From: Phlebopus portentosus
Lineage: Eukaryota > Basidiomycota > Agaricomycetes > Boletales > Boletinellaceae
Reading direction: 5' to 3'
Assembly: GCA_037892935.1 (NCBI GenBank)
Contig: JAYXKI010000012.1
Location: 124,001 to 188,000 of the forward strand
DNA length: 64,000 nucleotides
Shown here one piece after another: positions 36,371 through 47,579 of this stretch. The position numbers and the translations under genes were made by a program. The notes below the pieces were generated by a model. It was not told the DNA's origin. It ran no database searches and saw only the letters and a list, made by a program, of their open reading frames with translations. The stretch's first letter is position 1, and each line of letters starts with the position of its first letter.

Positions 36371-36808
36371 TGTTGATGGTATGAAAGAAACCTGAGAAAA
36401 ACCTGAATCTGGGAAAAAATTATAAAAACGTGGTTCTCGCTTAGCAGTTCGATTCTACTGGTACATATCAAGCTCCTCCATAGTGCATTTAGGACCCATC
36501 CTTCTACACAATAGAGTTCTTTTGTTATCAATTGCCGCTTGGTATTTGAGTGGTGTCTAAAAGAACTCTAATAACGTTCAAGTGCCACATGAGACATCAG
36601 AGATGACACCGCTTCTCATGCACTATATATTCACCGAGCAGGAAGAGAAGCACTTTCCTACTTTCCCGTGCACTTCTTACTCCCACTGCATAACCCATTA
36701 TATAGTTCGAGACTGGTGAGTGATGTCACGCAAAACCCCATCAGTCCTCTCCACCTCCCCTTCCTCAACCCTCAAGCTTTCGATCTGATCTGAGAGTCTT
36801 TATCCTAA
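36371..36808. other. Divergent intergenic region between U1 and W1
   Basis: About 440 bp between the start of U1 (-) and the start of W1 (+), possibly a shared promoter. A TATATA-containing stretch lies near 36623 and another (TTATATAG) near 36700. Confidence 0.4.
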
Positions 36809-38330
36809 ATGTTTCCCACCACAGTCCACACTCTACAGATTGACCATCAGAATAGGGAGTACCAAATGTCAAAAATTGCATCAGATTGTATGTCGCTGTC
36901 CACATTATTATTTTGACCATTACTCTGATAACTCTTTCTGCAGCAGAAGATGGATTGCATTTGTACAATGCTGTCAACAGACTAATGCATGATGGGTCAC
37001 AGCAGGTGCCATTTAGCCTGTCGATACAGCAGTGCTTTGCAACCTATGCAGATGAGTTTTTTAATGCAGCAAAGAGGAGGAAAGGGATGCTAGAGAGGTA
37101 CAAGATGAAGTATTCGCTGTTGCAGGATGAATTGGAGGAAATGAAGGCACGCCTTGCAAGTGTGGATGAAAGGTTTTGGGATCAAGACGAGTTGTGGGAC
37201 AATTTGCAAACCCAATTTGAGGGTGAAGTGCAAGGGGCGGTAGATCATGTGCATACCGTGGAAAGATACCTGACATACAAGGTATGAGATTCCTTTCCCT
37301 TTTTGAGGAAAATACTAATGCTTTTTTATAGTCCACTCTCAATTATCATATAATCATTTGAAGACAGATAATCAATGGGGGACAACAATGTTTTGCGATC
37401 GGAATGCACTTCTTTTTGGACAGGTTTCTTCATTCATTTCTTGGCTCTGAGGACGTTCAACTCCAGAAATTTGTTTTGAAGAGGTGCTTTGGTGCTCGTG
37501 GTGAGACCGAGGTAGAATTTGAATCGAGAAGGCTACACGGAGAGTTTTGGCATTTGCTTCCTAAAAGTTCTTCCTCTATCACACCGGCCATGCCAGCCAT
37601 ACCAGCCAGATCCAATCACGGGTTGTGCCCCCTCTCAGTGATCTCGTTATCGGTCGCATCATGCCACAGCCTTAAAGTTGAGAATATCAAGCCTGCACCT
37701 AATCTACTAGATGAAGACTACTTCTTGCCATGCTCTAAAAAGATGACCTATGTCCATGCTTGCAACTGGATGGATTGGTGGCCAAAAATAGCATTCGGCA
37801 ATCAGACCACATTTGAAACCATCGATGAATCTAGTGATAGTGGCACAAAAAAACAAATGCATTGTAACATGCTCCATATGGATGCAGTCTCGACATGGAA
37901 ATTCGTAATGGACTGCTTCATGGCTATCATGTGTGGGAAGAAGTTTGAAATTGGAAAATGCATGTCTGACCTCAAGGTATTCGACATGGATGTATTCTTC
38001 AGAGAAGCCACACAAGTCTGTGAGCGCCTTAAATGCAGCATGTCACTAGAGCAGCTGGTTGTCTTTTTACATCACATCTATTTTGTGCGCAGGATGCTCA
38101 AAGATCAGGCGGTCACATTTGCAGTCCTCATCAAGTCAGGTGATCTGCAGCATTTCGGAAGTGGAGCTGCTCATTCCATCGAACTTCTGCTCAAGTTGGA
38201 TGAGGACAGGAACGCTGCCTGGGTTCAAGCTATAAATGAAACTAAGTTTGCTGAAGTCGAGAATGTTGTGACAAAGCAGTTAGGGTTGTTGAAAATTTTC
38301 AACCTCATGACAGACAAAAATTTGGACTGA
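36809..38330 (+). pseudogene. Family W gene, copy W1 (unknown, mostly helical)
   Basis: Three exons (36809-36887, 36944-37281, 37332-38330) join in frame to 472 codons, with a single in-frame TGA at 37359-37361. Exon 2 is strongly helical and probably coiled coil (MLERYKMKYSLLQDELEEMK, ARLASVDERF). Exon 3 has FFLDRFLHSFLGSEDVQLQK and FVLKRCFGARGETEVEF, a Ser/Pro linker, and a Cys-rich helical end (CNWMDWWPKIAFG, MDCFMAIMCGKKFEIGKCM, ATQVCERLKCSMSLEQLV). I do not recognise the family. The FL-x-FL..RCF block aligns with W3 (about 52470-52570). The single stop may be a mutation of an Arg codon, or the gene may have an additional intron. Function is unknown. Confidence 0.55.
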
Positions 38331-38449
38331 AATGGAGTTCGGATGCATGTGGTTAGTCCATATTTTTCATTTTTTCATTTTCATTTGATGTTCAGTTCAT
38401 GCGCTCACTTGCCTGCTTCATTGTGTCTACAGAGACAATTTTATCTTTG

Positions 38450-38864
38450 TGTAAGGACTCGAACATTTTCCTTTTCTTTTCTTACATCATCATTCATTTT
38501 AATATTCTTTTTCCTTTTCTTTTATTTTTCTTGTGTGCTTATTCATCCACTTGCCAGAACATTCCACAATGTTCTATCACGCTCACTAATCATCTCATTC
38601 CTTGTCATGTGACTTATTAGAGTAGACCTTTCCCGTGATCAAAGTCTATATAAGTAGATAGTTTGACTCTTTCGTTCCTTGTCTTTCTATTCTACTTACC
38701 TTCACTGCGACATAGGTATCTACTCTTGTATTATTAGTTTGCTGCAATCTACTTACCTTTACTGCGACATAGCATGCGTATAGCCCGGCAACTCACGTTA
38801 GCCAGTTGTTTGTTGTTGTGTTGGCCGCCTCGAGATCGACGCCCGTTAGTCTCGCTGCCTAACA
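38450..38864 (+). repeat. Gypsy-2 5' LTR
   Basis: Starts TGTAAGGACTCGAAC and ends GCTGCCTAACA, collinear with the Gypsy-1 LTRs. It has inserted just downstream of W1 (stop at 38330). Confidence 0.88.
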
Positions 38865-39237
38865 TAATAGAAAGACCTACTCTCAGACCTGTGGTTTAAC
38901 CACCCGTTTGTCACTACTCCACGCAGGAGACACATCGACGGTCAACAACCGCACCCATCCCGGATTTATCTGAGCAACCCCTATCTTGCCCGTCAAGGTC
39001 CGATTGACTTTGACGTGACCCGATAGTTTCTGAAACAACCAATCCTCCAATCGTGGCGCTCTGAATTACCCTTCTGTGGAACTCGCATCAAACGTTCTCT
39101 TAGGTGACTCACAGAGTACAATCATCATCAAGCATCTCATTCATCATCTACCTCGGGGCCTTCCGGCTAGTCATCAATTTCAAAGATGAGCCGATCATCC
39201 GAAGTCGGTCCCATCTGAACACCATCCCGATCCCCGT

Positions 39238-40858
39238 TGAAACTCCTTTGGACGTTCTGATGCCGGACAGGGAGTGTATAGTTCGAGGGGCTGCCCTAGA
39301 ATACCTTCAAACGGTCAGCAGAGAATTACACCCGGGCTAAGGGCACAAAGGAATGGAGGGAAATAGGGATATACAATGGAAGGGCTTGAGGGATGTGAGG
39401 GAAGCACTCGAGGAAGAATTCTGAGGGTGAACTTCTTCCGAGATCGATGGTGGCGGTGCGAAGGCTAAATCAACTCTCCGGCTCAGCTGCGAGCTCTGGA
39501 CTAAAGCCGACTAACCCAAGGCACAAGAACTAAACTAACTAAGCTATGCTAGTCGAACCACCAACCCGAACGTGACTAACCGACTGTGCTAACACACTGG
39601 TAAGCGACTGCAGCCGATCTCACTCGTAGTCTAAAGTGTCGGAACGCGACGTAACGATTCGAAACGCAATACGATAGACGAAGGACAATTGCTGAGTGTG
39701 TTGAAATGTGATGCGAGGGATGGAGGTGTAAAACGATGATGGAGGGGGACTGAGAGAATCAAAGGATTTACGCGGGATGATGGAACTGACTGTTTCCGAT
39801 CGAAACAATGTGGAATAATGCCGGGCAATGACTTGAGGAAGCAGGGAGAGGAATGTCAGGAGGAAAAGGGTGATATGGTGTCCTTTCCCGATGACAATAG
39901 AGGAGAGAAGGTATTGTGAGACCAAATGCGAGCGGCATGCAAAGTTACTGGGTTACGAGCGAAACCGGGTGAAATGGTTCGAAACACATAAGGAGGTTTC
40001 GATTCCGGTGAGAGAAGATAGAGAAGCCTTTATACGATGACAGCAAACTATACGAATGCACGAACGGCTCTACTGCGAAGAGAGATCACCGATCGACTGT
40101 ACAGAACATGAAATGTCATATATTAGACTATAGAGACAAGAGAGTCCACTACGAACAAGTAGACTAGAGGTCGAGGGACTTTGAGATGATGTGAGAACTG
40201 CCTAGCTAAACTGCAACTCAGCTCCAACTAAGCTGTCCTTCTACTATGAGAGTCGTGCTATATTTATACTAAACGTCCAAGACTGAGCCTCCCAGCGGTC
40301 AGAGAACCTACGTCATAAAGAAAAGGGAACACATATTGCTATCTACAAAGGAGAGGAGCACATATGAATGGTTTAAGGGACACATAGGTCAAAAGAAACA
40401 ATACTAAGCATGTCTGGAATGAGAGCATAATGGATTAAAGGGGACGCATATAGAAAGGTCAGAATATGTGCGAAACCTTCGGAACCGGATTTCTTTGAGC
40501 GGAACGAAGCGGAACTTGGGGAAACGACTCGGAAGGGCTCTGGCTAGCCTGACAAAGTAAGTCTGTGAGGTTTGACAAAGGAGAGGGACTGAGGACGAGG
40601 TTGCAGGGTCAAATCTCTTTGTCTGGAATGCAGGTCCGAGATCTGGAGACTTGTGATCGACGCGTGCAAACTCGATGCCGTGATTCTCCCATCTTGATGG
40701 TCAATCAAAGAATGGTGCACATGCCATCTGGACTATGGCGTTCTTGCTAAGTCCACTCGTTCAAGCAAAACCAGTCGAAACCGAGCAAAACCAGTCAGAA
40801 CACCGTGGAACTGGTCGTAACGACTCTGTACGTTCCCAAGCTTCAGACTTACTCTTCA
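39238..40858 (-). mobile_element. 1.62-kb TG..CA element (copy a), probable solo LTR
   Basis: The plus strand starts TGAAACTCC and ends AAGTCTGAAG's complement, ACTCTTCA. It is flanked by perfect 4-bp duplications CCGT (39234-39237 and 40859-40862). The reverse complement of almost the whole sequence occurs at 49391-51018. It has no credible coding capacity. TG..CA ends, 4-bp duplications and a TATAAATA box near 40260 (seen from the minus strand) fit a solo LTR of a long-LTR retrotransposon. Confidence 0.75.
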
Positions 40859-40882
40859 CCGTTCCACCTCTGGCCTATCAAG

Positions 40883-42334
40883 GTGGATCTAACTGACGAC
40901 CAGCGGGCGGCTCTCCCGACAAACTGTAGGTGGAGTGCGTCATGAGGATATCACATTGTCAAGTTGGGCGATCAAATCTTTATTGCTTGGTGGGATGAGA
41001 ACACGAAGAAGTGGTACTCTGACAGAGAAGGAAAGTCGCTTTATTGGCAAGCGAAGCAAGAGGGTGACATAGACGATCCCACACCCTCTACCCCCACACG
41101 ATCAACGGCTCCATTACCAGGGCCATCAACATTGACAGGCCAGATGTCAGCTCCACCCATAGCACCCTCGTTGTCTTTCACCGAACCACGAGAGCCTGCT
41201 CTGCTCATACCAATAGACAAAGAAGAGGAGGACGAAGAAGAAGAGCAAGAAATGTCACTGTCGAAAGAATCAATAACAGACCTCGCTATGGCAATCGCGC
41301 TAGCGCTTCAGGCAGCAGGAGAAGGCACGAGCTAAGGATTGAAGTTGAACAAGGTTCATGTCGCCAAGCCCCGAGACTTCGACGGTGAGCACGGATATGT
41401 CAACTTCAAATGAGAGCTGCGCCTGTATGTTTATGTGTCGGAGTCAGAGTTTAGGACGAGCAAGGCAAAGATCATGTTCGCTCTATCGTATATGAAGAGC
41501 GGTGCTGCTGCGAGCTGGGCGGAAAGCTACACAAGCGGCACAATCGATAAACAGGGTAAGATAGCATTCAAGGACACTTGGGACGCTTTCCTAAAGAAGC
41601 TTGATACCTCATTCGACGACCCGGCCTGGTCTCAAAAAGCATTTGAACGACTTGACACAATGTATCAGGGCAATCTCAATGCAGATGAATTCTTCAACAA
41701 GTTTGACATTTGTCGAGTAGATGCTGGACTGGCTATGGAGGCTCACGACGAATGGCTGATGAGTCGCCTCAAGAGGGCTCTAAACCCGAAGGTGGTCGAA
41801 GGTATCATGCACCTACCTAACGAGCCAACAACATATGAAGAATTCAAGAAGGCTGCAGTCAAGGTTGACAGGGTTGAGCACCAGATCAGAGATCTGATGG
41901 CCAAACGCCAAAGGAAGACGATCAGCTCAACAATCATGAAACCAGCGCCACCACCATTAAAACATCTGGCACCACCTCAACAAGCAGCTCGCCCCTTTGC
42001 TCCATCCACCCAAGATTGTCATGACGCCACTGGAGTAACATATGGAGGCTTAGGACAGCCGATGGATGTGATGATGAACCAGGCACGCCGTACACGCGCT
42101 TGCTATAAGTGTGGTCAGGTAGGCCACTACATCCGGGAATGTCCCTGAGGCCGTGAAGCGATACGTGCAATCATTGCGGCCTTTGTCCCAGCAGACAGAA
42201 AGGCGCTCTTCGAGGAACTCGGCCAAGCAAAGGAATCCTCCTTCGAAGAGGTTGATGACGTCGATGTACGAGCGGTACCTGCTGAGCTGGAAGAACTCAT
42301 AGAAGGTGAGGGTTTTCCGGAAGACCAGACATAG
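40883..42334 (+). pseudogene. Gypsy-2 gag (inactivated)
   Basis: Collinear with Gypsy-1 gag, in the same frame to the common TAG (42332-42334). It keeps DFDGEHGYVNFK, MKSGAAASWAESYTSG, the EGIMHLPNEPTTYEEFKKA block and a complete CCHC knuckle (CYKCGQVGHYIRECP). Stops at 40943-40945 (TGA), about 41332 (TAA) and 41411-41413 (TGA) break it. At 40943 and 41411 Gypsy-1 has CGA arginine codons. Confidence 0.85.
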
Positions 42335-43280
42335 ACGTCGGAATGACTAGTCAATTACTTAAAGGATTCTTTTCGTCGGACTCATTAAAATATAGTCATC
42401 CTGCTGTACAATACCAAGATGTGAATAACAGTGACGGTTTCACCCTTCAAAAACTCCTTACCAACATGATACCTGATGAGCCTGAAGCGGATGACAATGA
42501 CTTCGACGTCTACACAGATTTGTTGGTTAGAAAAGTGAATGCGCAAGCAGGCGATTCAAACGAGCTTAGTATGGAAGAGCGGAATCAAACCGCTATAAAA
42601 AATGAGGTTGAGGTGGAAGCACCTTACCGCGAGAACGTTGTTGCTCAGGCGAACGATACTGAAGCAGTGTGGAATGTGGTTGGCAGACGCGCGGCTGAGG
42701 TATGGCACGAGGGAATAGTGGACGCAGATTAATTCATCCGGAGGGTGGGAGGAAAAGAGTTGGATGCCTTCGTTAGCATCGTACATCCAAAGGTAGCAGG
42801 CAATGATGAAGTAGACTTGTTAAACCCTCTACTCGAAGAAGAAAACTTCATCGATGCTCATACGCTAATCGACTCGGGATGCACGGGTTCATGTATCGAC
42901 AAGGGTTTTGTCAAATGATACGGTTTCCCCACTCAAAGGTACATTCGGCCTAGACCAGTCTTCAATGCTGATGGAACAAGCAATGAGGCTGGATTGATCA
43001 AGGAATATGTAGTCATACGAATGTTCTTTGGAAAACACGAGGAGGAGGTTCGACTGGCGGTGACATCCTTAACATTGAGCAACATCTTCCTCGGACATGA
43101 CTGGTTGACGAAGCACAATCCTGAGATCAATTGGAGGTCGGAGACAGTCAAGTTCACACGTTGCCCTGACAAATGTGAGTTGTCACTATCAAGCGAGGAG
43201 ATAGATGAGGAGTTTGTGAGGAATGTGTGGATGAAGGAGGCGACGAAGTGGCCACCTTATCTGGAAGAATACGTGGACGT
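42335..43280 (+). pseudogene. Gypsy-2 pol fragment (N-terminal region and protease)
   Basis: In the -1 frame relative to gag it reads VQYQDVNNSDGFTLQK and EAVWNVVGRRAAEVW, continuing without the insertion found in Gypsy-1, then LIDSGCTGSCID (protease). Stops at about 42730 and 42916 (TGA). It ends at the junction with the gag-only LTR element at 43280/43281. Confidence 0.85.
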
Positions 43281-44272
43281 TGAAACGTGTCTGCTGGCTC
43301 TGAAGGCCAACTGACAGTCTGAAGGTCTGAGTTCGACCTCTGGGGGTCAACCAGATGTGTACAATGTAAGAGGGAGTGTCTATAATGTGAGGAGTGTACG
43401 CTAGTGTCGAGGGGAATGGCTTAGAGAAGGGGGAAACAAAATACAAAAGGGTGCCGTGTCGGAAGTGTAAACTGAGCCACCTACTCTGAGGTCGAAAACT
43501 AGCTAGCTAAGATGATGATGTAAAATAAGAGATCAAAAGTACTCGTCGACACGATCCTAACAGATCAAGAATCACAATGAATGGATAAGAAATGAGGGAG
43601 ATACAGACTGAACAAGATATCGGAAAACTATCATAAAATTGGAACTTGGCGAAATGAAGCGGAACTCTGCGGAACTCGTGGGTGAAAATACTCGAAGATG
43701 AAGAACGATGAGACGAATCGAACGAATGCTGGACCGAGGTGATCGGTGGAGAACCGATGGAGATATAGCAAAATCGACGATCTGCTGGGCTGGAGTATAT
43801 GCACAACTGGTGCAACTGTCGGAACTGGACTGGAACTCGAGGGAACGGACTAAGACGAAGCTGGGAGACTAGGGAACTTGACTGGAGATGATATGAGTCG
43901 AAACTGGGGCGTTCTGGGGCTCCCCTTCTCATTAGAGCAGCACAGGAGGCTTATATACAGCAGTGAGCCACCTATACAACAAAGGCTCGAAACATGATTC
44001 AGGGAGATAAATAAGGAAAGAAACCAAATAAAATGTAAATATGGACATCCAACCAAGTCATCTGCATCACAGCCTGTCGTCTGAAAGGGGTAGACAATAG
44101 AGAGTGAGGCTGGATGGAGGGGAACAGAAGGCTGCTGAACCGTAAATGCACAACCTACTGATCCACACTGCAGATCCTTCCACATATGGTCAAGGTCGAT
44201 CGTTCTGATGATTGGCATGTCAGATCGTCCAAATAGAGTAGATCCGAGCTCAAATCCGCAGGTATCTCTACA
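43281..44272 (-). repeat. 3' LTR of the gag-only element
   Basis: 992 bp, almost identical to 46332-47324. Differences include a C/T at about 43756 and one C in a run near 43920. It adjoins Gypsy-2 pol on the left. Confidence 0.88.
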
Positions 44273-44941
44273 CCTCCTGGGGTCTTCAAATCATGACTGT
44301 CCGCAGTCATCAAACTCCCAAAACTTCGATTTGTCATGTAGAAGCGTCAGATGATGTGAGTTTGGAGATATGGAACCTCGAGGGAGTGCATAGAGCGAGT
44401 CGAATGGTGCATGGACCGAGCCGAGATCGAAAGAAACCGAATTAAATGAGGAGTTGTATGAAAGAGAGTCGAAAATCTTGAGAAAACAAACATTCCTGCA
44501 TAGAAACACCAAAACTGAACCAATCTGCATGGTTGAGCACTCGTTACGATTGTTACGCATTGTTGCGCATCGGAACACTATCGCAACTCGCCTAGGGGCG
44601 TCGGAACGCGATCGGAGGATGCGGAACTCCATCGGAACGAACCTAAGCTCAATACTGAGCTGTCAGAGCTGCCTGGTGTCGAAGAGCTGAACTCCAATGG
44701 TGAATCTGGCCTGGAATACATGGAATGCGATGGGGGGATGCCATAGAGTCGAAACAATAAGAGTAAACTGGAAGAACCGCTCCAACCGAATTAATCAAAG
44801 GTAATGTACTGGGACTACCGCCAATACAATGCTTAGAGAGATTCTTGCAAGATAAATTCGTCCTAGGGGCTAAACCGCTAGCTGGCTGGCTGGAACTCGA
44901 GTAGGTATGATCTACAATCGACTGAGAAGCAATGGATGGCT
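44273..44941. other. Non-coding 3' interior of the gag-only element
   Basis: About 670 bp between the Gag stop and the 3' LTR, without a pol remnant that I can see. This is where pol would be in a complete element. Confidence 0.6.
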
Positions 44942-46243
44942 TCAAGAAGCGCTTGGGAGAAGACTGGCCTGGGGGAGAAGTTGCACTACTGCACTGGGAG
45001 CATACGAAGAGCTGTGCCTGAAAGAAGCTGGCTGCTGTGCTGACTTCGAAACCATAGACACTGGGGCTGGTGATGCGGCTCTGAGGGGTGAAGGGGGACT
45101 GGGAGACGACTCTAGAAGCTCAGGATAAGCTTCATAGAACGAATCAAACCTCTCCTGCAAGTTATTACTGCCAAAACTTGCTGGAACATGCAATCCACTG
45201 GGTAAAACTATCTTGTATGCTGAATTCCACTTGCATCGACCATCCTGGACGTACTGGGCGACTACTGGACAGTCCCTGATGAGGTGACGAGGGCTACTGC
45301 AAAAGAAACAGCTGAAAACAGTAGCGTCTAAGGCTCTGTGTGCAGCTTCAAGTGGCAAAGTCGCAACCCCTCGATCTCGCTTAGCACGTGACCGGAACGC
45401 GCGAAACTTGGTCGGAACGTTCGTAACACATTGCAACGTCGGTTTCAATGTCTGGGGGGCATCGTAACTCGAGGGGAACACGGGGGAATGAAGAGGAACA
45501 TCGCTGGACGTCAACTGAGGTACCAAATGACTTGTAACTGCTGTGGAAATCGAAGTACTGGGCGGATCGATGCCATTCTGGGGTCGTTCGGATCGTACTG
45601 GAGCCAACTCATCGAACCTGTGTGGCTGGCTCGCCGAAATTCTATGGAGAACGAATTCTGCAGCTGATAGCACCTCTTGTATGCTAAAATCGTCATCTGG
45701 GTACTTGTCTGGGTACTTTATGGTAAAGCGGCTGAAAACGAGGGATCGAAGCGTCTCTGGGAGGCCTAGAGTGAAGAGCCTGTTCGACTGTAACGAGGTG
45801 ATTCGCTGGTGGGCTTCCAGATGCTTGGAAACTCGAAGGAACGACCTGTAGTAGCTGTACAACTGCTGTACTGACTTCATAGGACCTGCTGCCGACTTCT
45901 GGACCAAATCTTCGAGATCTGCAGGTTGGAACCTTCGTCTGGCATCTGTGTACTCGGGATAAAGCTCTAGGACCTCTGTGACAAACCTGGACCAAGTAGG
46001 ACTTGATACAAGCGCCTCTGGGAGCATAGACCACTGATCTGCAACATCCAAGGAGGCATAATAAATCGTCCAGTGCACTCTATCAGAGTCTGTGAGCTGA
46101 GCATCGATGCAGAGGAGCTCGACATCCTCTAGGAATCGACCAATAAGCCTTGGAGACGAACCATCAAATACTGGGGCACCTTCTGCATAAGAAAGTGGCA
46201 TGCAAGCGGCAGAAGAGGAACCACGAAGGCTGGACCTGGGCAT
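44942..46243 (-). CDS. Gag protein of the gag-only element
   Basis: An uninterrupted 433-codon ORF starting 68 bp after the primer-binding site. The N-terminal half is the helical retrotransposon Gag core (DGSSPRLIGRFLEDVELLC, DVADQWSMLPEAL, VQQLYSYYRSFLRVSKHL, LFTLGLPETLRSLVFSRF). Near residue 320 is a single CCHC zinc knuckle, CFFCSSPRHLIRDC (C-x2-C-x4-H-x4-C), for binding RNA. The C-terminus is Ser/Pro-rich. The intact frame, together with nearly identical LTRs, suggests recent activity compared with the mutated Gypsy copies around it. It forms the particle that packages the element's RNA; the replication enzymes must come from elsewhere. Confidence 0.85.
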   Translation of the reverse strand: MPRSSLRGSSSAACMPLSYAEGAPVFDGSSPRLIGRFLEDVELLCIDAQLTDSDRVHWTIYYASLDVADQWSMLPEALVSSPTWSRFVTEVLELYPEYTDARRRFQPADLEDLVQKSAAGPMKSVQQLYSYYRSFLRVSKHLEAHQRITSLQSNRLFTLGLPETLRSLVFSRFTIKYPDKYPDDDFSIQEVLSAAEFVLHRISASQPHRFDELAPVRSERPQNGIDPPSTSISTAVTSHLVPQLTSSDVPLHSPVFPSSYDAPQTLKPTLQCVTNVPTKFRAFRSRAKRDRGVATLPLEAAHRALDATVFSCFFCSSPRHLIRDCPVVAQYVQDGRCKWNSAYKIVLPSGLHVPASFGSNNLQERFDSFYEAYPELLESSPSPPSPLRAASPAPVSMVSKSAQQPASFRHSSSYAPSAVVQLLPQASLLPSAS

Positions 46244-46310
46244 AATGAAAGAGAAAGGCTAGAAACGAAGAATAAAGAAGGGAAACACTCCAAAAACAAA
46301 GATAGAGACC

Positions 46311-46328
46311 CCCTCGCCAGGGGCTCCA
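46311..46328 (-). other. tRNA primer-binding site of the gag-only element
   Basis: The minus strand reads TGGAGCCCCTGGCGAGGG three bases inside the LTR end. It begins with TGG, the complement of a tRNA CCA end. The tRNA species was not identified. Confidence 0.65.
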
Positions 46329-46331
46329 ATT

Positions 46332-47324
46332 TGAAACGTGTCTGCTGGCTCTGAAGGCCAACTGACAGTCTGAAGGTCTGAGTTCGACCTCTGGGGGTCA
46401 ACCAGATGTGTACAATGTAAGAGGGAGTGTCTATAATGTGAGGAGTGTACGCTAGTGTCGAGGGGAATGGCTTAGAGAAGGGGGAAACAAAATACAAAAG
46501 GGTGCCGTGTCGGAAGTGTAAACTGAGCCACCTACTCTGAGGTCGAAAACTAGCTAGCTAAGATGATGATGTAAAATAAGAGATCAAAAGTACTCGTCGA
46601 CACGATCCTAACAGATCAAGAATCACAATGAATGGATAAGAAATGAGGGAGATACAGACTGAACAAGATATCGGAAAACTATCATAAAATTGGAACTTGG
46701 CGAAATGAAGCGGAACTCTGCGGAACTCGTGGGTGAAAATACTCGAAGATGAAGAACGATGAGACGAATCGAACGAATGCTGGACCGAGGTGATCGGTGG
46801 AGAACTGATGGAGATATAGCAAAATCGACGATCTGCTGGGCTGGAGTATATGCACAACTGGTGCAACTGTCGGAACTGGACTGGAACTCGAGGGAACGGA
46901 CTAAGACGAAGCTGGGAGACTAGGGAACTTGACTGGAGATGATATGAGTCGAAACTGGGGCGTTCTGGGGCTCCCCCTTCTCATTAGAGCAGCACAGGAG
47001 GCTTATATACAGCAGTGAGCCACCTATACAACAAAGGCTCGAAACATGATTCAGGGAGATAAATAAGGAAAGAAACCAAATAAAATGTAAATATGGACAT
47101 CCAACCAAGTCATCTGCATCACAGCCTGTCGTCTGAAAGGGGTAGACAATAGAGAGTGAGGCTGGATGGAGGGGAACAGAAGGCTGCTGAACCGTAAATG
47201 CACAACCTACTGATCCACACTGCAGATCCTTCCACATATGGTCAAGGTCGATCGTTCTGATGATTGGCATGTCAGATCGTCCAAATAGAGTAGATCCGAG
47301 CTCAAATCCGCAGGTATCTCTACA
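46332..47324 (-). repeat. 5' LTR of the gag-only element
   Basis: 993 bp copy of 43281-44272. Its outer edge (47324) abuts a transposase fragment instead of the Gypsy-2 sequence that flanks the other LTR. Confidence 0.88.
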
Positions 47325-47540
47325 CCGGTAATCAATCAGTCATTGTAATGGACAACTGCCCAATACACAAGGCTCCCGAGATTCGGGAGCTCATTGAATC
47401 TTGGTCTGTCTCACTAGCAATGCAAGTCGCAGTATGTACTGACCCCTTTGCTTAGGGGTGTCAGGCTTGAATTTCTTCCTCCTTACTCACCAGACTACAA
47501 TCCTATTGAACTTGCATTCTCCATAATCAAGTCCAGGCTT
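47325..47540 (+). pseudogene. Transposase fragment, near-identical inverted copy of part of Tpase-2
   Basis: It starts within the second catalytic motif region (NQSVIVMDNCPIHKAPEIRE), includes the intron, and reaches VRLEFLPPYSPDYNPIELAF. It matches the reverse complement of about 55840-56053 with only one or two differences, then diverges at about 47538. Both ends are cut: the left by the gag-only LTR, the right at the join to family U sequence. Confidence 0.8.
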
Positions 47541-47579
47541 TGTGGAATCTGACGAGTTTATTTTATTTCCTCTTGCAGG

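Larger units (their letters stand above)
38450..43280 (+). mobile_element. Gypsy-2: second chromodomain-Gypsy copy, truncated
   Basis: It has a 5' LTR (38450-38864), a leader, gag and the start of pol, all collinear with Gypsy-1. The leader is interrupted by the 1621-bp element at 39238-40858. Pol ends abruptly at 43280 after EEYVD, where the LTR of the gag-only element begins, and the remaining pol and 3' LTR are absent from this window. Several stops are present, at different positions from those in Gypsy-1. Confidence 0.88.
43281..47324 (-). mobile_element. Gag-only LTR retrotransposon (TR-GAG type)
   Basis: Two nearly identical LTRs of about 992 bp (43281-44272, 46332-47324) bracket 2.06 kb. 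Read on the minus strand, the LTRs start TGTAGAGATACC and end ACGTTTCA. A primer-binding site TGGAGCCCCTGGCGAGGG (46328-46311) follows the 5' LTR, and a purine-rich GACCCCAGGAGG precedes the 3' LTR. The interior encodes only a Gag protein, with no protease, RT or integrase, so the element must have used another element's enzymes. Left and right flanks (GACGT, CCGGT) do not match and belong to different elements, so the ends were reshuffled by recombination. Confidence 0.85.

Noticed and set aside
43507..44632. Several 100-120 codon minus frames
   Set aside because: They fall in the LTR and 3' interior of the gag-only element, and the first ones repeat in the other LTR; not genes.
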